This document shows positions 1 to 8,501 of a DNA stretch of 64,000 nucleotides, piece by piece. Each line of letters starts with the position of its first letter. Position 1 is the first letter of the stretch. A model generated the notes under the pieces. It did no database searches and was not told where the DNA came from. It saw nothing but the letters and a program-made list of their open reading frames with translations. The translations under genes and the position numbers were made by a program. Source of the DNA: Streptomyces resistomycificus (lineage in GTDB: Bacteria > Actinomycetota > Actinomycetes > Streptomycetales > Streptomycetaceae); assembly GCF_001514265.1 (NCBI RefSeq), contig NZ_KQ948994.1, positions 124,001 to 188,000 of the forward strand, in the 5' to 3' direction.

Positions 1-564
1 CCAGGTGGGACCGACCGACTCCCATTCCCGGTCCCACGCGGTGATACGCCGCTGGTCGAGTCGCCACCGTGCGACGGCCCCGGCCGCGAGGGTGGCGCCG
101 GTCAGGGCGAGTCCTGCGGCCGTGCCCAGGACACCTGCTTCGACTGCCGCCCCCGTGGGACTCGGCGGTGGGGTGGTGAGCGTGCCCCGGCCGTCCTGCC
201 AGACCGTCAGCCCGGCTCCGGCCTTCTGCCCGGTGTTCACCAACGTCCTGCCCGTGTGGGTGGAGCCGTCGGGGGCCGTCCAGCGGACCTTCGCCAGGGC
301 CTTGTCGTCGGCCGCCCTGACCGTCACCTCGCGGTGCGGTACGTCGGTCAGGAGCACGGCGCGAACGGAGCGGCGCTCGGCGCGCTGCTGTGAGAGCACC
401 TCGTCGGCGGCATGAGCGGTCACCAGACCGGCGACCGTGCCTCCCACCGCGACGACCACCCATACGGCCAGTACGACCCAGGCCTCGACGATGTCCTCGC
501 GCCTTCGCATCGGGTTGCTCCGCCACCGCCAGAGCCGGTCCTTCGCCCGCTCGTTGCCGCGCAT
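1..564 (-). CDS. Rv1733c-like two-TM membrane protein (partial)
   Basis: The gene reads leftwards from ATG at 564 and runs off the window, leaving 188 residues. A basic N-terminus (MRGNERAKDRLWRWRSNP) is followed by a hydrophobic helix at about residues 29-48, a roughly 100-residue soluble part that includes DVPHREVTVRA and KVRWTAPDGS, and a second helix at about 140-160. This is the layout of the Rv1733c family, small membrane proteins found with hypoxia/dormancy genes in mycobacteria and Streptomyces; their biochemical role is unknown. It points away from the alcohol dehydrogenase, and the neighbouring kinase, stress protein and GH65 enzyme fit a dormancy cluster. The family call is by overall layout, so it is moderately confident. 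Confidence 0.7.
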   Translation of the reverse strand, partial: MRGNERAKDRLWRWRSNPMRRREDIVEAWVVLAVWVVVAVGGTVAGLVTAHAADEVLSQQRAERRSVRAVLLTDVPHREVTVRAADDKALAKVRWTAPDGSTHTGRTLVNTGQKAGAGLTVWQDGRGTLTTPPPSPTGAAVEAGVLGTAAGLALTGATLAAGAVARWRLDQRRITAWDREWESVGPTW

Positions 565-818
565 GGGTCCGCACCTCCTCCTCGTCGTCACGCTGTGCGG
601 GTGACACTCCCGGCGGCGAGGCCGTTCGGCCCCGGGTCCCGGGAACCCGGAGACCTGCCGCGGCGGAGGCCCGCGCCCCGGCCGGTGCCCCCGGCAGGTG
701 GGGGCGCATCCCGAAGAACCCGTCCGGACCGGTGGCCCGAGGCGTCCACAGGAAGCGGCTGCTGTCGGTGACCGGCCGCAGGCGGCCGCGACCCACGACC
801 CCGTCCAGCCGGCGATGG

Positions 819-832
819 GGGCCGATCGGCCC
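819..832. promoter_or_regulatory. Candidate DosR/OsdR-type box
   Basis: GGGCCGATCGGCCC is a perfect 14-bp palindrome with the half-site spacing of the mycobacterial DosR box (GGGAC-N4-GTCCC). It lies about 140 bp upstream of the alcohol dehydrogenase. The match is visible; binding by a DosR/OsdR-like regulator is inference, and GC-rich DNA gives chance palindromes. Confidence 0.35.
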
Positions 833-926
833 ATGCGGTATCCGCGGCTGCCGGACAAGCTGGAGGTGTGGGGCAAGCGCGACGCGGCGCCGGTGGCAGG
901 CGCCGACCGGCAACCGACGGTTCGCC

Positions 927-941
927 GGGCCGTCTGGGCCC
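927..941. promoter_or_regulatory. Inverted repeat GGGCC-N5-GGCCC before dehydrogenase
   Basis: GGGCC-GTCTG-GGCCC lies 31 bp upstream of the dehydrogenase ATG. The same arms with a 5-nt spacer recur at 4656-4670 before the universal stress gene, which suggests a shared operator. Confidence 0.3.
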
Positions 942-971
942 CGCAGGAGACCGAGTGGGGTGAGCTGCATC

Positions 972-2045
972 ATGAAAGGCTTCGTTTTCCACGGTCCCGG
1001 GCAGTCCGCCTGGGAAGAGGTGCCGGACCCTGACATCAAGGATCCCACCGACGCCATCGTGCGCGTCGGCGCGGTCACCATCTGCGGCACGGACCTGCAC
1101 ATCCTCAAGGGCGACGTACCCGAGGTGCGCCCGGGCACGGTGCTGGGGCACGAGGCCGTCGGCGAGATCGTCGAGGTCGGCAGCGACGTACGGACCGTGC
1201 GGCCGGGGGACCGGGTGCTGGTCTCCTGCATCACCTCCTGCGGGCGCTGCACCTACTGCCGGGAGGGGATGTACGGCCAGTGCCGTGGTGGTGGGGGGTG
1301 GATCCTTGGCCACCTGATCGACGGCACCCAGGCCTCGTACGTCCGCGTCCCGTACGCCGACCTGTCGGTGCACCCGCTGCCCAGCGCGGTGGACGGCAAG
1401 GATGCCGTGCTGCTGGCCGACATCTTCCCGACCGCGTACGAAGTGGGCGTGCTCAACGGACACGTACGTCCGGGCGACACCGTCGCCGTCGTCGGGGCCG
1501 GGCCCATCGGCCTGGCCGCGATCGCCACGGCGCGGCTGTTCGCACCCGAGCGGATCGTCGCCGTCGACCTTGACCCGGCCCGGCTGGAGGCGGCCAAGCG
1601 GCTCGGTGCGGACGCGGTGGCCGACGCCGCGGAGGCCCCGGAGCAACTGATCGCCGATCTCACCGACGGGCTGGGCGCCGACGTGGTCATCGAGGCGGTC
1701 GGTGTGCCGGAGAGCTTCGAGCTGTGCACCCGCGTGGTGCGGCCCGGCGGACACGTGGCCAACGTGGGCGTGCACGGCAAGCCGGCCACACTGCACCTCG
1801 AAGACCTGTGGATCAAGAACGTGACCATCACCACCGGCCTGGTCGACACCTACTCCACCCCCACCCTGCTGCGGATGGCGGCCGCCGGCCGGCTGCCCAC
1901 CTCGCAGCTGGTCACCCACACCTTCCCGCTGGACCGCATGGAGGAGGCCTACGACGTCTTCTCCCGCGCGGCCGACACCGGCGCACTCAAGATCGTGCTC
2001 GGCGGACAGCAGCACGACGAGCTCGTCGCCGTCGACGCGACCTGA
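972..2045 (+). CDS. Zinc-dependent alcohol dehydrogenase (MDR)
   Basis: A 357-residue medium-chain dehydrogenase/reductase that oxidises or reduces alcohols and aldehydes with NAD(P). Catalytic zinc ligands are Cys38 and His60-Glu61 (GHEAVGE). The structural zinc cysteines Cys90, Cys93, Cys96 and Cys104 are all present, and the Rossmann loop GAGPIG is at about 175-180. The N-terminus MKGFVFHGPG is typical of the family, so ATG 972 is chosen although the frame is open further upstream. The next gene starts 19 bp downstream, so the two are probably co-transcribed. In S. coelicolor a similar dehydrogenase sits among the OsdR-controlled stress genes; the substrate cannot be told from sequence. 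Confidence 0.93.
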   Translation: MKGFVFHGPGQSAWEEVPDPDIKDPTDAIVRVGAVTICGTDLHILKGDVPEVRPGTVLGHEAVGEIVEVGSDVRTVRPGDRVLVSCITSCGRCTYCREGMYGQCRGGGGWILGHLIDGTQASYVRVPYADLSVHPLPSAVDGKDAVLLADIFPTAYEVGVLNGHVRPGDTVAVVGAGPIGLAAIATARLFAPERIVAVDLDPARLEAAKRLGADAVADAAEAPEQLIADLTDGLGADVVIEAVGVPESFELCTRVVRPGGHVANVGVHGKPATLHLEDLWIKNVTITTGLVDTYSTPTLLRMAAAGRLPTSQLVTHTFPLDRMEEAYDVFSRAADTGALKIVLGGQQHDELVAVDAT

Positions 2046-2064
2046 CGAGAGGACGTGATCGTCC

Positions 2065-2739
2065 ATGACCGAACGGACACAGGCGAACGAGAGGGACGGA
2101 CAGCCTCTGGGCGACCTGGGGCGACGCCTGGTCGCGCGACGCGAGCAACTCGGGTTGAACCGCGAGGAGACGGCGGCCAGGGCGGGCATGGCGGCCAGCT
2201 ACCTCTCGCACCTCGAGGAGCACTCCGTCGCCGCACCCGGCGCGGGCGTACTCCTGAAGCTGGCCGACGCCCTGGAGACCACCGTGACGGAGCTGACCGG
2301 CGGCAACGCCGATCTGCCACCCGGCCGCGGACAGGCCGCCCGCACCCCTGAGTTCAGGGAGCTGAGCACCTACGAGTGCCGAGCACTGCTCTCGACGCAC
2401 GGAGTCGGGAGACTCGCGCTGTCCACCGCCGAGGGACCCGTCATCGTGCCGGTCAACTACAGCGTCGTCGACGGCGCGGTCGTCTTCAGGACAGCCGCCG
2501 GCGCGACACCGGCGCTGGCGGTCGGCTGCCGGGTGGCCTTCGAGGCCGACCGCATCGACGAGGTGTTCAGCCGGGGCTGGAGCGTGCTGGTGCGTGGGGA
2601 CGCGCGGTCGGTGACGGATCCCGAGGAGGCACGCCGGCTCGACCGGCGGGCCTACAGCACGCCCTGGGCCGGAGGCCGCCGCGACCTGTGGGTGCGCCTG
2701 GACCCGATCGCCATCAGCGGCCGCCGGATCACTGTGTGA
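2065..2739 (+). CDS. HTH (XRE) + PPOX flavin-fold fusion protein
   Basis: A 224-residue protein with two parts. Residues about 15-70 form a Cro/XRE helix-turn-helix (LGRRLVARREQLGLNREETA, then an AS-YLSHLEE recognition helix). Residues about 95-224 match the pyridoxamine-5'-phosphate-oxidase-like split-barrel family, seen in RLALSTAEGPVIVPVNYS and the C-terminal WVRLDPIAISGRRI. Such proteins bind flavin, F420 or heme, and the fusion suggests a redox-responsive regulator. It follows the dehydrogenase by 19 bp. The ligand is unknown; the domain calls are firm. Confidence 0.85.
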   Translation: MTERTQANERDGQPLGDLGRRLVARREQLGLNREETAARAGMAASYLSHLEEHSVAAPGAGVLLKLADALETTVTELTGGNADLPPGRGQAARTPEFRELSTYECRALLSTHGVGRLALSTAEGPVIVPVNYSVVDGAVVFRTAAGATPALAVGCRVAFEADRIDEVFSRGWSVLVRGDARSVTDPEEARRLDRRAYSTPWAGGRRDLWVRLDPIAISGRRITV

Positions 2740-2899
2740 GGTGGGTGCGCCCCGACCTGGAAGGAGGGCCGCTCCCGGCCCCGTTCCCACGCCAGGAGCC
2801 GCCGCATCCGATTCCGTACCCTCACCCGCCACGGGCGATTAACGTGGCACGTGACCGGCGCGGTCGGTGGCCGCGTGTCGAGGGACCGGAGGTACGCAG

Positions 2900-4624
2900 G
2901 TGGGACGCTCCGACGAGTTCCGAGGGCCCCGCGTACGACTGCCGCAGCTGAAGCTGGACGAGCTGCTGGAGGAGCTGCAGGCGCGTCTGGACGCGGCCCG
3001 CGGCACTCGTGACCGGGTGCACCGCCTGCTGGAGGCGGTGCTCTCCGTCGGCCGGGAACTCGACCTGGAGCAGGCCCTGCGCAGCATCGTGGAGGCGGCG
3101 GCGGTGCTCGTCGACGCCGAGTACGCCGCCCTCGGTGTGATCGGACCGGACGGAAGGAAACTGTCCGCCTTCCACACGGTCGGGGTCAGCGAGGAGCAGA
3201 TCGCCCGCATCGGCCCGTTCCCGGAGGGCCACGGCATCCTCGGAGAGCTGATCAGCCATCCCGAGCCCTTGCGCCTCGCCAAGATCTCCGAGCACCCGTC
3301 CTCGTACGGGTTCCCCCCGAACCATCCGCCGATGAACACCTTCCTCGGCGTCCCGATCCGGGTGCGGGACCAGATCTTCGGCAACCTTTACCTGACCGAG
3401 AAGCGGGACGGCGCGCAGTTCGACGAGGAGGACGTCTCGGTGACGTCGACGCTGGCCGTTGCGGCCGGTGTGGCGATCGACAACGCCCGCCTGTACGAGG
3501 AGTCGCGGCTGCGTGAACGCTGGCTGCGGGCGAGTGCGGAGATCACCCACAGTCTGATGTCCGGCAGCGAGCGGGCACAGGTGCTGGGTCTGATCGCCGA
3601 GGGGGCCAGGGAGATCACGAGCGCGGCCCTCGCCGTGGTCGCCGTGCCGATGGAGGACACCGGATCACTCACGGTGGAGCTCGCCATCGGGCGGAACGCA
3701 CAAGCCCATCGTGGACTCGTGGTGCCCGTCGACGAGAGTCTGATCGGCAGGGCGTTCGCCACCGCGGCCCCCGTCACCAGCACGGACGTCTCCCTCGACA
3801 GGCGGGTCGCGGCCGGCCCACCACGGTTTTCGGGCCTGGGCCCGGCGGTCGCGGCCCCCATCGGCACGGGCGACGGCGTACGAGGAGTCGTCCTGCTGGT
3901 CCGCGAGGCCGGCCGGATGGTGTTCTCGGAGAAGGAGACCGAGCTCCTGCAGGGCTTCGCCGCGCAGGCGGCCATCGCGATGGAGTTGGCGGAGCACCGC
4001 AAGGACGCCGAGGAGATCGCGGTGCTGCAGGACCGCGACCGGATCGCCAGGGACCTGCACGACCTGGCGATCCAGCGACTGTTCGCCACCGGGATGACGC
4101 TGCAGAGCGCGGGCCGCTTCATCGAGCACGGGGAGGCTTCCGAGCGGGTCCTGCGGGCCGTGGACGACCTGGACGAGACGATCAAGATCATCCGTTCGAC
4201 GATCTTCGGCCTGCGTTCGCGTGAGGGTGCCGCCGGATCCGGGCTGCGCGCACGAGTGGTGCGGGTCGTCGGTGAGGCGGCGCCGGTGCTGGGCTTCGCC
4301 CCCAGCGTGCGCATGGAAGGACTGGTGGACACCGACGTGCCCAAGGACGTGGCCGACCATGTGGTCGCCGTCCTCTCCGAGGCACTGACCAACATCGCCC
4401 GGCACGCTCACGCCGGCCGCGCCGACGTCGTACTGACGGCAGGCGGCCGCGAGGTGCGGCTGACGGTCACCGACAACGGTGTGGGTGTCCCACCCGAGGG
4501 TCGGCGCAGCGGGCTGCGCAACATGGCCGAACGGGCCCAGCAGCTCGGGGGCGGGATGGAGTTGAGCAGTCCGCCCGAAGGCGGCACCACGTTGGTGTGG
4601 AGAGTACGGCTGCCGGAGAACTGA
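2900..4624 (+). CDS. DosS/OsdK-like GAF-GAF sensor histidine kinase
   Basis: GTG at 2900 has a good ribosome site (GGAGGT, 2887-2892), giving 574 residues. Order: short coiled coil, GAF-A (about 40-195), GAF-B (about 215-370), HisKA_3 dimerisation helix with phospho-acceptor His387 in DLHDLAIQRLF, and a HATPase domain with N-box EALTNIARHAH and G-box DNGVGVP. GAF-A closely resembles the oxygen/redox-sensing heme GAF of DosS/DosT, including GFPPNHPPMNTFLGVP; His142 lies where the heme ligand is expected, which is inference. The family partner is a NarL/LuxR response regulator (DosR/OsdR); none is encoded next to it or elsewhere in the window. There is no membrane segment, so it is probably cytoplasmic. 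Confidence 0.92.
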   Translation: MGRSDEFRGPRVRLPQLKLDELLEELQARLDAARGTRDRVHRLLEAVLSVGRELDLEQALRSIVEAAAVLVDAEYAALGVIGPDGRKLSAFHTVGVSEEQIARIGPFPEGHGILGELISHPEPLRLAKISEHPSSYGFPPNHPPMNTFLGVPIRVRDQIFGNLYLTEKRDGAQFDEEDVSVTSTLAVAAGVAIDNARLYEESRLRERWLRASAEITHSLMSGSERAQVLGLIAEGAREITSAALAVVAVPMEDTGSLTVELAIGRNAQAHRGLVVPVDESLIGRAFATAAPVTSTDVSLDRRVAAGPPRFSGLGPAVAAPIGTGDGVRGVVLLVREAGRMVFSEKETELLQGFAAQAAIAMELAEHRKDAEEIAVLQDRDRIARDLHDLAIQRLFATGMTLQSAGRFIEHGEASERVLRAVDDLDETIKIIRSTIFGLRSREGAAGSGLRARVVRVVGEAAPVLGFAPSVRMEGLVDTDVPKDVADHVVAVLSEALTNIARHAHAGRADVVLTAGGREVRLTVTDNGVGVPPEGRRSGLRNMAERAQQLGGGMELSSPPEGGTTLVWRVRLPEN

Positions 4625-4655
4625 AGACCCGGAGAACTGAAGACCTGCGCCACAT

Positions 4656-4670
4656 GGGCCGAACGGGCCC
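4656..4670. promoter_or_regulatory. Inverted repeat GGGCC-N5-GGCCC before USP
   Basis: GGGCC-GAACG-GGCCC lies 106 bp upstream of the universal stress gene and has the same arms and spacing as the repeat at 927-941. It is a candidate operator for the regulator paired with the upstream kinase; function is inferred from recurrence only. Confidence 0.3.
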
Positions 4671-4775
4671 GGCAGGGGCCGACCTGCCCCTCGTGCCACC
4701 CGCCGACGGATGCGACGCTGAGGTAGGAGGCCCGTGCTGCACCACGTGGCAGCCCGACGAAAGGCGGTGAGGACG

Positions 4776-5657
4776 ATGACGCTCCCCCTGGTCGTGGGCG
4801 TCGACGGATCGGATTCGAGCCTGCTGGCGGTCGACTGGGCGACGGACGAAGCGGCCCGCCACGGTCTGCCGCTGCGCCTGGTCCATGCCTATCTCTGGGA
4901 GCGCTACGAGGGCGCCGTACTGCCGAACAGTCTGAAGCGCCCCTCCGCGCGGGTACTGGCGGAGCACATCGTCGCCTCCGCCGCGGAGCGTGCGGGGCGG
5001 CGCGATCCGGATGTGAAGGTGACCACCGAGATCGTGCCCGAGGAGGCGTCGTCCGCCCTCCTGCACGAGGGCAACAACGCCACCGCCCTGGTGACGGGCT
5101 CGCGCGGTCGCGGCGGGTTGAAAGGACTGCTGCTCGGCTCGGTGGGGCTGGCCGTGGCGGCCCGAGCCCACTGCCCGGTGATCGTGGTCCGCGGGGACAC
5201 CGCGGGTCTCTCCGGCGGCCACGAGCGCATCCTGCTCGGCGTGGGAGACCCGGACACAGGCGGCGAAGCCGTGCGGTTCGCGTTCCAGGAGGCCGAGGCG
5301 CGGGCGTGCACCCTCGACGCGGTGCGCGCCTGGCGCAGCCCCGCGCACGAGGGCGGCACCAACCGTCCCGGACGGCTCGCCGAGGAACCGGCGCGTCACC
5401 ACGAGGAGCGGGCATCGGCCCAGCTGGACGCGCTGCTGCGCGACGCCATGGCGGACCACCCGGCCGTCCGGGTGCGCAGGGTCACGGTCGAAGGCCCGGC
5501 CCGCAGGATCCTCCTGGACCGCTCGGCCGCGGCCGACCTCGTGATCATCGGGGCACGGCACCGGCAGGGCCACCGCGGCCTCCAGCTCGGCCTGGTGGGG
5601 CACACCCTGCTCCATCACGCGGACTGCCCGGTGGCGATCGTGCCGCAGCTGGTGTGA
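4776..5657 (+). CDS. Tandem universal stress protein
   Basis: A 293-residue cytoplasmic protein made of two UspA domains (about 1-145 and 150-293). Each starts with the typical beta strand (LPLVVGVDGSDSS; ERILLGVGDPD) and ends with an ATP-binding loop: GSRGRGGLKGLLLGSVG in the first and GARHRQGHRGLQLGLVG in the second. The first fits the ATP-binding consensus G-2x-G-9x-G better. ATG 4776 is preferred to the open frame from 4734 because the Usp fold starts at once. In mycobacteria and Streptomyces such proteins belong to the DosR/OsdR dormancy regulon, which fits the kinase just upstream. Confidence 0.93.
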   Translation: MTLPLVVGVDGSDSSLLAVDWATDEAARHGLPLRLVHAYLWERYEGAVLPNSLKRPSARVLAEHIVASAAERAGRRDPDVKVTTEIVPEEASSALLHEGNNATALVTGSRGRGGLKGLLLGSVGLAVAARAHCPVIVVRGDTAGLSGGHERILLGVGDPDTGGEAVRFAFQEAEARACTLDAVRAWRSPAHEGGTNRPGRLAEEPARHHEERASAQLDALLRDAMADHPAVRVRRVTVEGPARRILLDRSAAADLVIIGARHRQGHRGLQLGLVGHTLLHHADCPVAIVPQLV

Positions 5658-5779
5658 CCTTGTAGGTGTTCGGCCATGAGGGGAGCAGCGATGCCCGGTC
5701 CGCCCCGCGACGTGCGCGCAGCCGTGCTGCGGGGCGTCCAACCCGGTCTCGTCCGGCTGCCCGAGGAGCGGCCGCCGAG

Positions 5780-8152
5780 ATGAACGGCTGGACGTGGGAG
5801 TACGACGGCTACGAGCCGGCCGACGAGCGCCTCAGGGAGTCGTTGTGCACGGTGGGCAACGGTTACTTCGCCACGCGCGGGGCGCTGCCGGAGTGCGCGG
5901 CGGACGCCGTGCACTACCCGGGTACCTACGTGGCCGGCTGTTACAACCGTCTGACCTCGGCCGTCGCGGGACGCAGGGTCGAGAACGAGGACATGGTCAA
6001 CCTCCCGAACTGGCTGCCGCTCCGCTTCCGCCCAAGGGGCCAGGACTGGCTCACGCCGGACACCGCGACGGTGCTCGACCACCGGCAGGTCCTGCACCTG
6101 TCCTTCGGGCTCCTGGAGCGCCGAACACGGTACGCGCTCGGCGAGCGGCGGGTGCTGTTCGTGCGGCAGCAGCGCCTCGTGCACATGGCCGACCCTCATC
6201 TGGCCGTCCTGCGCACGGAGTTCACGGCTGAGGGCTTCGCCGACGAACTCGACGTCGAGGCGGCGCTCGACGGCGGTGTCACCAACGCCGGGGTGCCGCG
6301 CTACCGCGAACTGGACGGCCGGCACCTGACCCACGTGCACACCGGCCCCCACGCACCCGACACGGTGTGGCTGAGGTGCCGTACCCGCACCTCGGACATC
6401 CGGATCGGCATGGCCGCCCGCCTGACCGTCGACGCGCCGGTGTCGGACCGGCACGAACCCGCGCGTGCCCTGCAGCGGGTCCGCCTGCGGCTGACGCCCG
6501 GCCGCACGCTCACCGTCGACAAGACGGTCGCCCTGCACACCTCGCACGATCCCGCGATCAGCGACCCGCTGCGCGCAGCCGTCGACCGCGTGGGCGCCGC
6601 CCCCGGATTCGACGAGCTGCTGGAGACGCACACGACGGCGTGGGACCAGTTGTGGCGGCGCGCGGAACTGGACGTCCCCGGCGAGGCGGGCCGCATCCTG
6701 CGCCTGCACCTCTTCCACGTGCTCCAGACGCTCTCCCCGCACACCGCCGACCTGGACGTGGGAGTGCCGGCGCGGGGGCTGCACGGCGAGGCGTACCGCG
6801 GGCACGTCTTCTGGGACGAGCTGTTCGTCCTGCCCTACCTGAACCTGCACTTCCCGGAGGTGTCCCGCGCGCTGCTCCGCTACCGTCACCGCCGCCTGGA
6901 CCAGGCCTGCGCGGCGGCCCGGGCGGTGGGCGGACGCGGTGCCCTGTACCCCTGGCAGAGCGGCAGCGACGGTCGCGAGGAGACCCAGCAGCTGCATCTC
7001 AACCCCCGTTCGGGGCGCTGGCTCCCGGACCACTCCCACCTCCAGCACCACGTCGGGTCGGCGATCGCGTACAACGTCTGGCAGTACTGCGAGGCGAGCG
7101 GCGATGCCGAGTTCCTGCACACCGAGGGCGCCGAGATGCTGCTGCAGATCGCCCGCTTCTGGGCGGACGCGGCCACCTACGACGAGAACCTCGGGCGCTA
7201 TCGCGTCAAAGGCGTGGTCGGCCCCGACGAGTACCACGAGGCCTACCCCGAAGCGGAGCGCCCGGGCCTCGACGACAACGCGTACACCAACGTCACGGCC
7301 GCGTGGGTGCTCACCCGCACCCTGGACGTGCTGCGCAGCCTGCCCGAACCGCGCCGGGAGGAGCTCGTCGAGCGAACCGGCCTGGACGGCGCCGAGCTCT
7401 CCCTGTGGGAGGACGTGTCCCGCAGGCTCCACGTGCCCTTCCACGCCGGCGTGATCAGCCAGTTCGAGGGCTACGGCGACCTCGCCGAACTCGACTGGAG
7501 CGGCTACCGAAGCCGGTACGACGACATCCGGCGCCTGGACCGGATCCTGGAGGCGGAGGGTGACACGGTCAACCGCTACCAGGCGTCGAAGCAGGCCGAC
7601 GTACTCATGCTCGGCTACCTCTTCTCACCCGCCGAACTGCAGGCACTCTTCCGCCGGTTGGGGTACGGACTCGACGAGCACGTCTGGCGGCGCACCGTCG
7701 ACTACTACCTGAACCGCACCAGCCACGGCTCCACACTCAGCGGCCTGGTGCACGGCTGGGTTCTCGCCCGGGACCGGCGCGCCGAGGCCTGGCGGTTCTG
7801 CCTCGAGGCCCTCCGGGGCGACATCGCCGACCTGCAGGGTGGCACCACGGGGGAGAGCATCCACCTCGGTGCCATGGCCGGCACCCTGGACCTCGTCCAG
7901 CGTGGGCTGACCGGGTTGGAGACCCGGGCCGGCGCACTGTGGCTCGATCCGGTGCCGCTGCCGGAGCTGTCGTCGTACCGGTTCTCCATCCAGTACCAGG
8001 GGCATTGGGGCGTACACCTGCGCCTGGAGCACGGCCGGATGGAGATCACGGTGCCGCCGTCGGACCGCCCGCCGATCGACATCCGGCTGCCTGACCGCTC
8101 GGTCGGCGTGGAGCCGGGGGAGACGTGCCAACTGGTGCTCGCGGACTACTGA
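5780..8152 (+). CDS. GH65 family enzyme (disaccharide phosphorylase/hydrolase)
   Basis: A 790-residue glycoside hydrolase family 65 protein. It has the N-terminal beta-sandwich, a helical linker and the (alpha/alpha)6 barrel with general acid Glu484 in GVVGPDEYHEAY, followed by DDNAYTNVTAAW and the phosphate/substrate loop GSTLSGLVHGWVL. Family members act on trehalose, maltose, kojibiose or nigerose; the specificity cannot be read here. There is no signal peptide, so it acts on cytoplasmic sugar. ATG 5780 is preferred because the catalytic-domain homology begins there (MNGWTWEYDGYEP). A GH65 domain is also present in the M. tuberculosis DosR-regulated OtsB1, which supports a trehalose-related stress role in this cluster. 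Confidence 0.88.
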   Translation: MNGWTWEYDGYEPADERLRESLCTVGNGYFATRGALPECAADAVHYPGTYVAGCYNRLTSAVAGRRVENEDMVNLPNWLPLRFRPRGQDWLTPDTATVLDHRQVLHLSFGLLERRTRYALGERRVLFVRQQRLVHMADPHLAVLRTEFTAEGFADELDVEAALDGGVTNAGVPRYRELDGRHLTHVHTGPHAPDTVWLRCRTRTSDIRIGMAARLTVDAPVSDRHEPARALQRVRLRLTPGRTLTVDKTVALHTSHDPAISDPLRAAVDRVGAAPGFDELLETHTTAWDQLWRRAELDVPGEAGRILRLHLFHVLQTLSPHTADLDVGVPARGLHGEAYRGHVFWDELFVLPYLNLHFPEVSRALLRYRHRRLDQACAAARAVGGRGALYPWQSGSDGREETQQLHLNPRSGRWLPDHSHLQHHVGSAIAYNVWQYCEASGDAEFLHTEGAEMLLQIARFWADAATYDENLGRYRVKGVVGPDEYHEAYPEAERPGLDDNAYTNVTAAWVLTRTLDVLRSLPEPRREELVERTGLDGAELSLWEDVSRRLHVPFHAGVISQFEGYGDLAELDWSGYRSRYDDIRRLDRILEAEGDTVNRYQASKQADVLMLGYLFSPAELQALFRRLGYGLDEHVWRRTVDYYLNRTSHGSTLSGLVHGWVLARDRRAEAWRFCLEALRGDIADLQGGTTGESIHLGAMAGTLDLVQRGLTGLETRAGALWLDPVPLPELSSYRFSIQYQGHWGVHLRLEHGRMEITVPPSDRPPIDIRLPDRSVGVEPGETCQLVLADY

Positions 8153-8175
8153 CGGACACGGCAACCATGAAGCGG

Positions 8176-8497
8176 TCATGCTCGGGACTGACCGGACGGC
8201 GGGGTTCCGGCTTCATGCGCCGGTACGAGAGGCACATCAAGGCGCGCCGAGAGGTCGGCGTGGGTGATCCCGAAGGTCTCGAGCACGGTGGCGCCCTCGG
8301 GGCCGACCCGGAAGGTCGCGAGGTCGGTGTAGACGCGGTCGACACATCCCAGCCCGGTCAGCGGGTAACCGCACTCCCGCACCAGTTTGGGTGCGCCGTC
8401 CTTCGCGAAGAGCGTCATCATGACGAACACCTTCCTGGCTCCGATCGCGAGGTCCATCGCACCCCCGACGGCGGGGATCGACTGGGGCGCACCGGTG
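8176..8497 (-). pseudogene. 3-oxoacid CoA-transferase subunit B fragment
   Basis: Only the C-terminal roughly 105 residues remain. The reading APQSIPAVGGAMDLAIGAR, then KLVRECGYPLTGLGCVDRVY, is the end of a ScoB/PcaJ-type succinyl-CoA:3-ketoacid CoA-transferase beta subunit. The frame loses homology at about 8497, where an unrelated fragment on the other strand begins, and no subunit A is nearby. The natural stop at 8176-8178 is retained. It is a decayed remnant left by rearrangement. Confidence 0.8.
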
Positions 8498-8501
8498 TGC
8501 C

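Larger units (their letters stand above)
565..971. other. Divergent intergenic region, no supported gene
   Basis: This 407-bp stretch lies between the leftward membrane protein and the rightward dehydrogenase. Open frames exist but have no ribosome site or recognisable protein. It contains GC-rich inverted repeats at 819-832 and 927-941 (listed separately) and a looser dyad at 625-645. It probably carries the promoters of both flanking genes. Confidence 0.5.

Noticed and set aside
698..1033. Possible small gene in the first intergenic region
   Set aside because: It overlaps the dehydrogenase start, has no ribosome site and gives an Arg/Pro-rich sequence without recognisable features.
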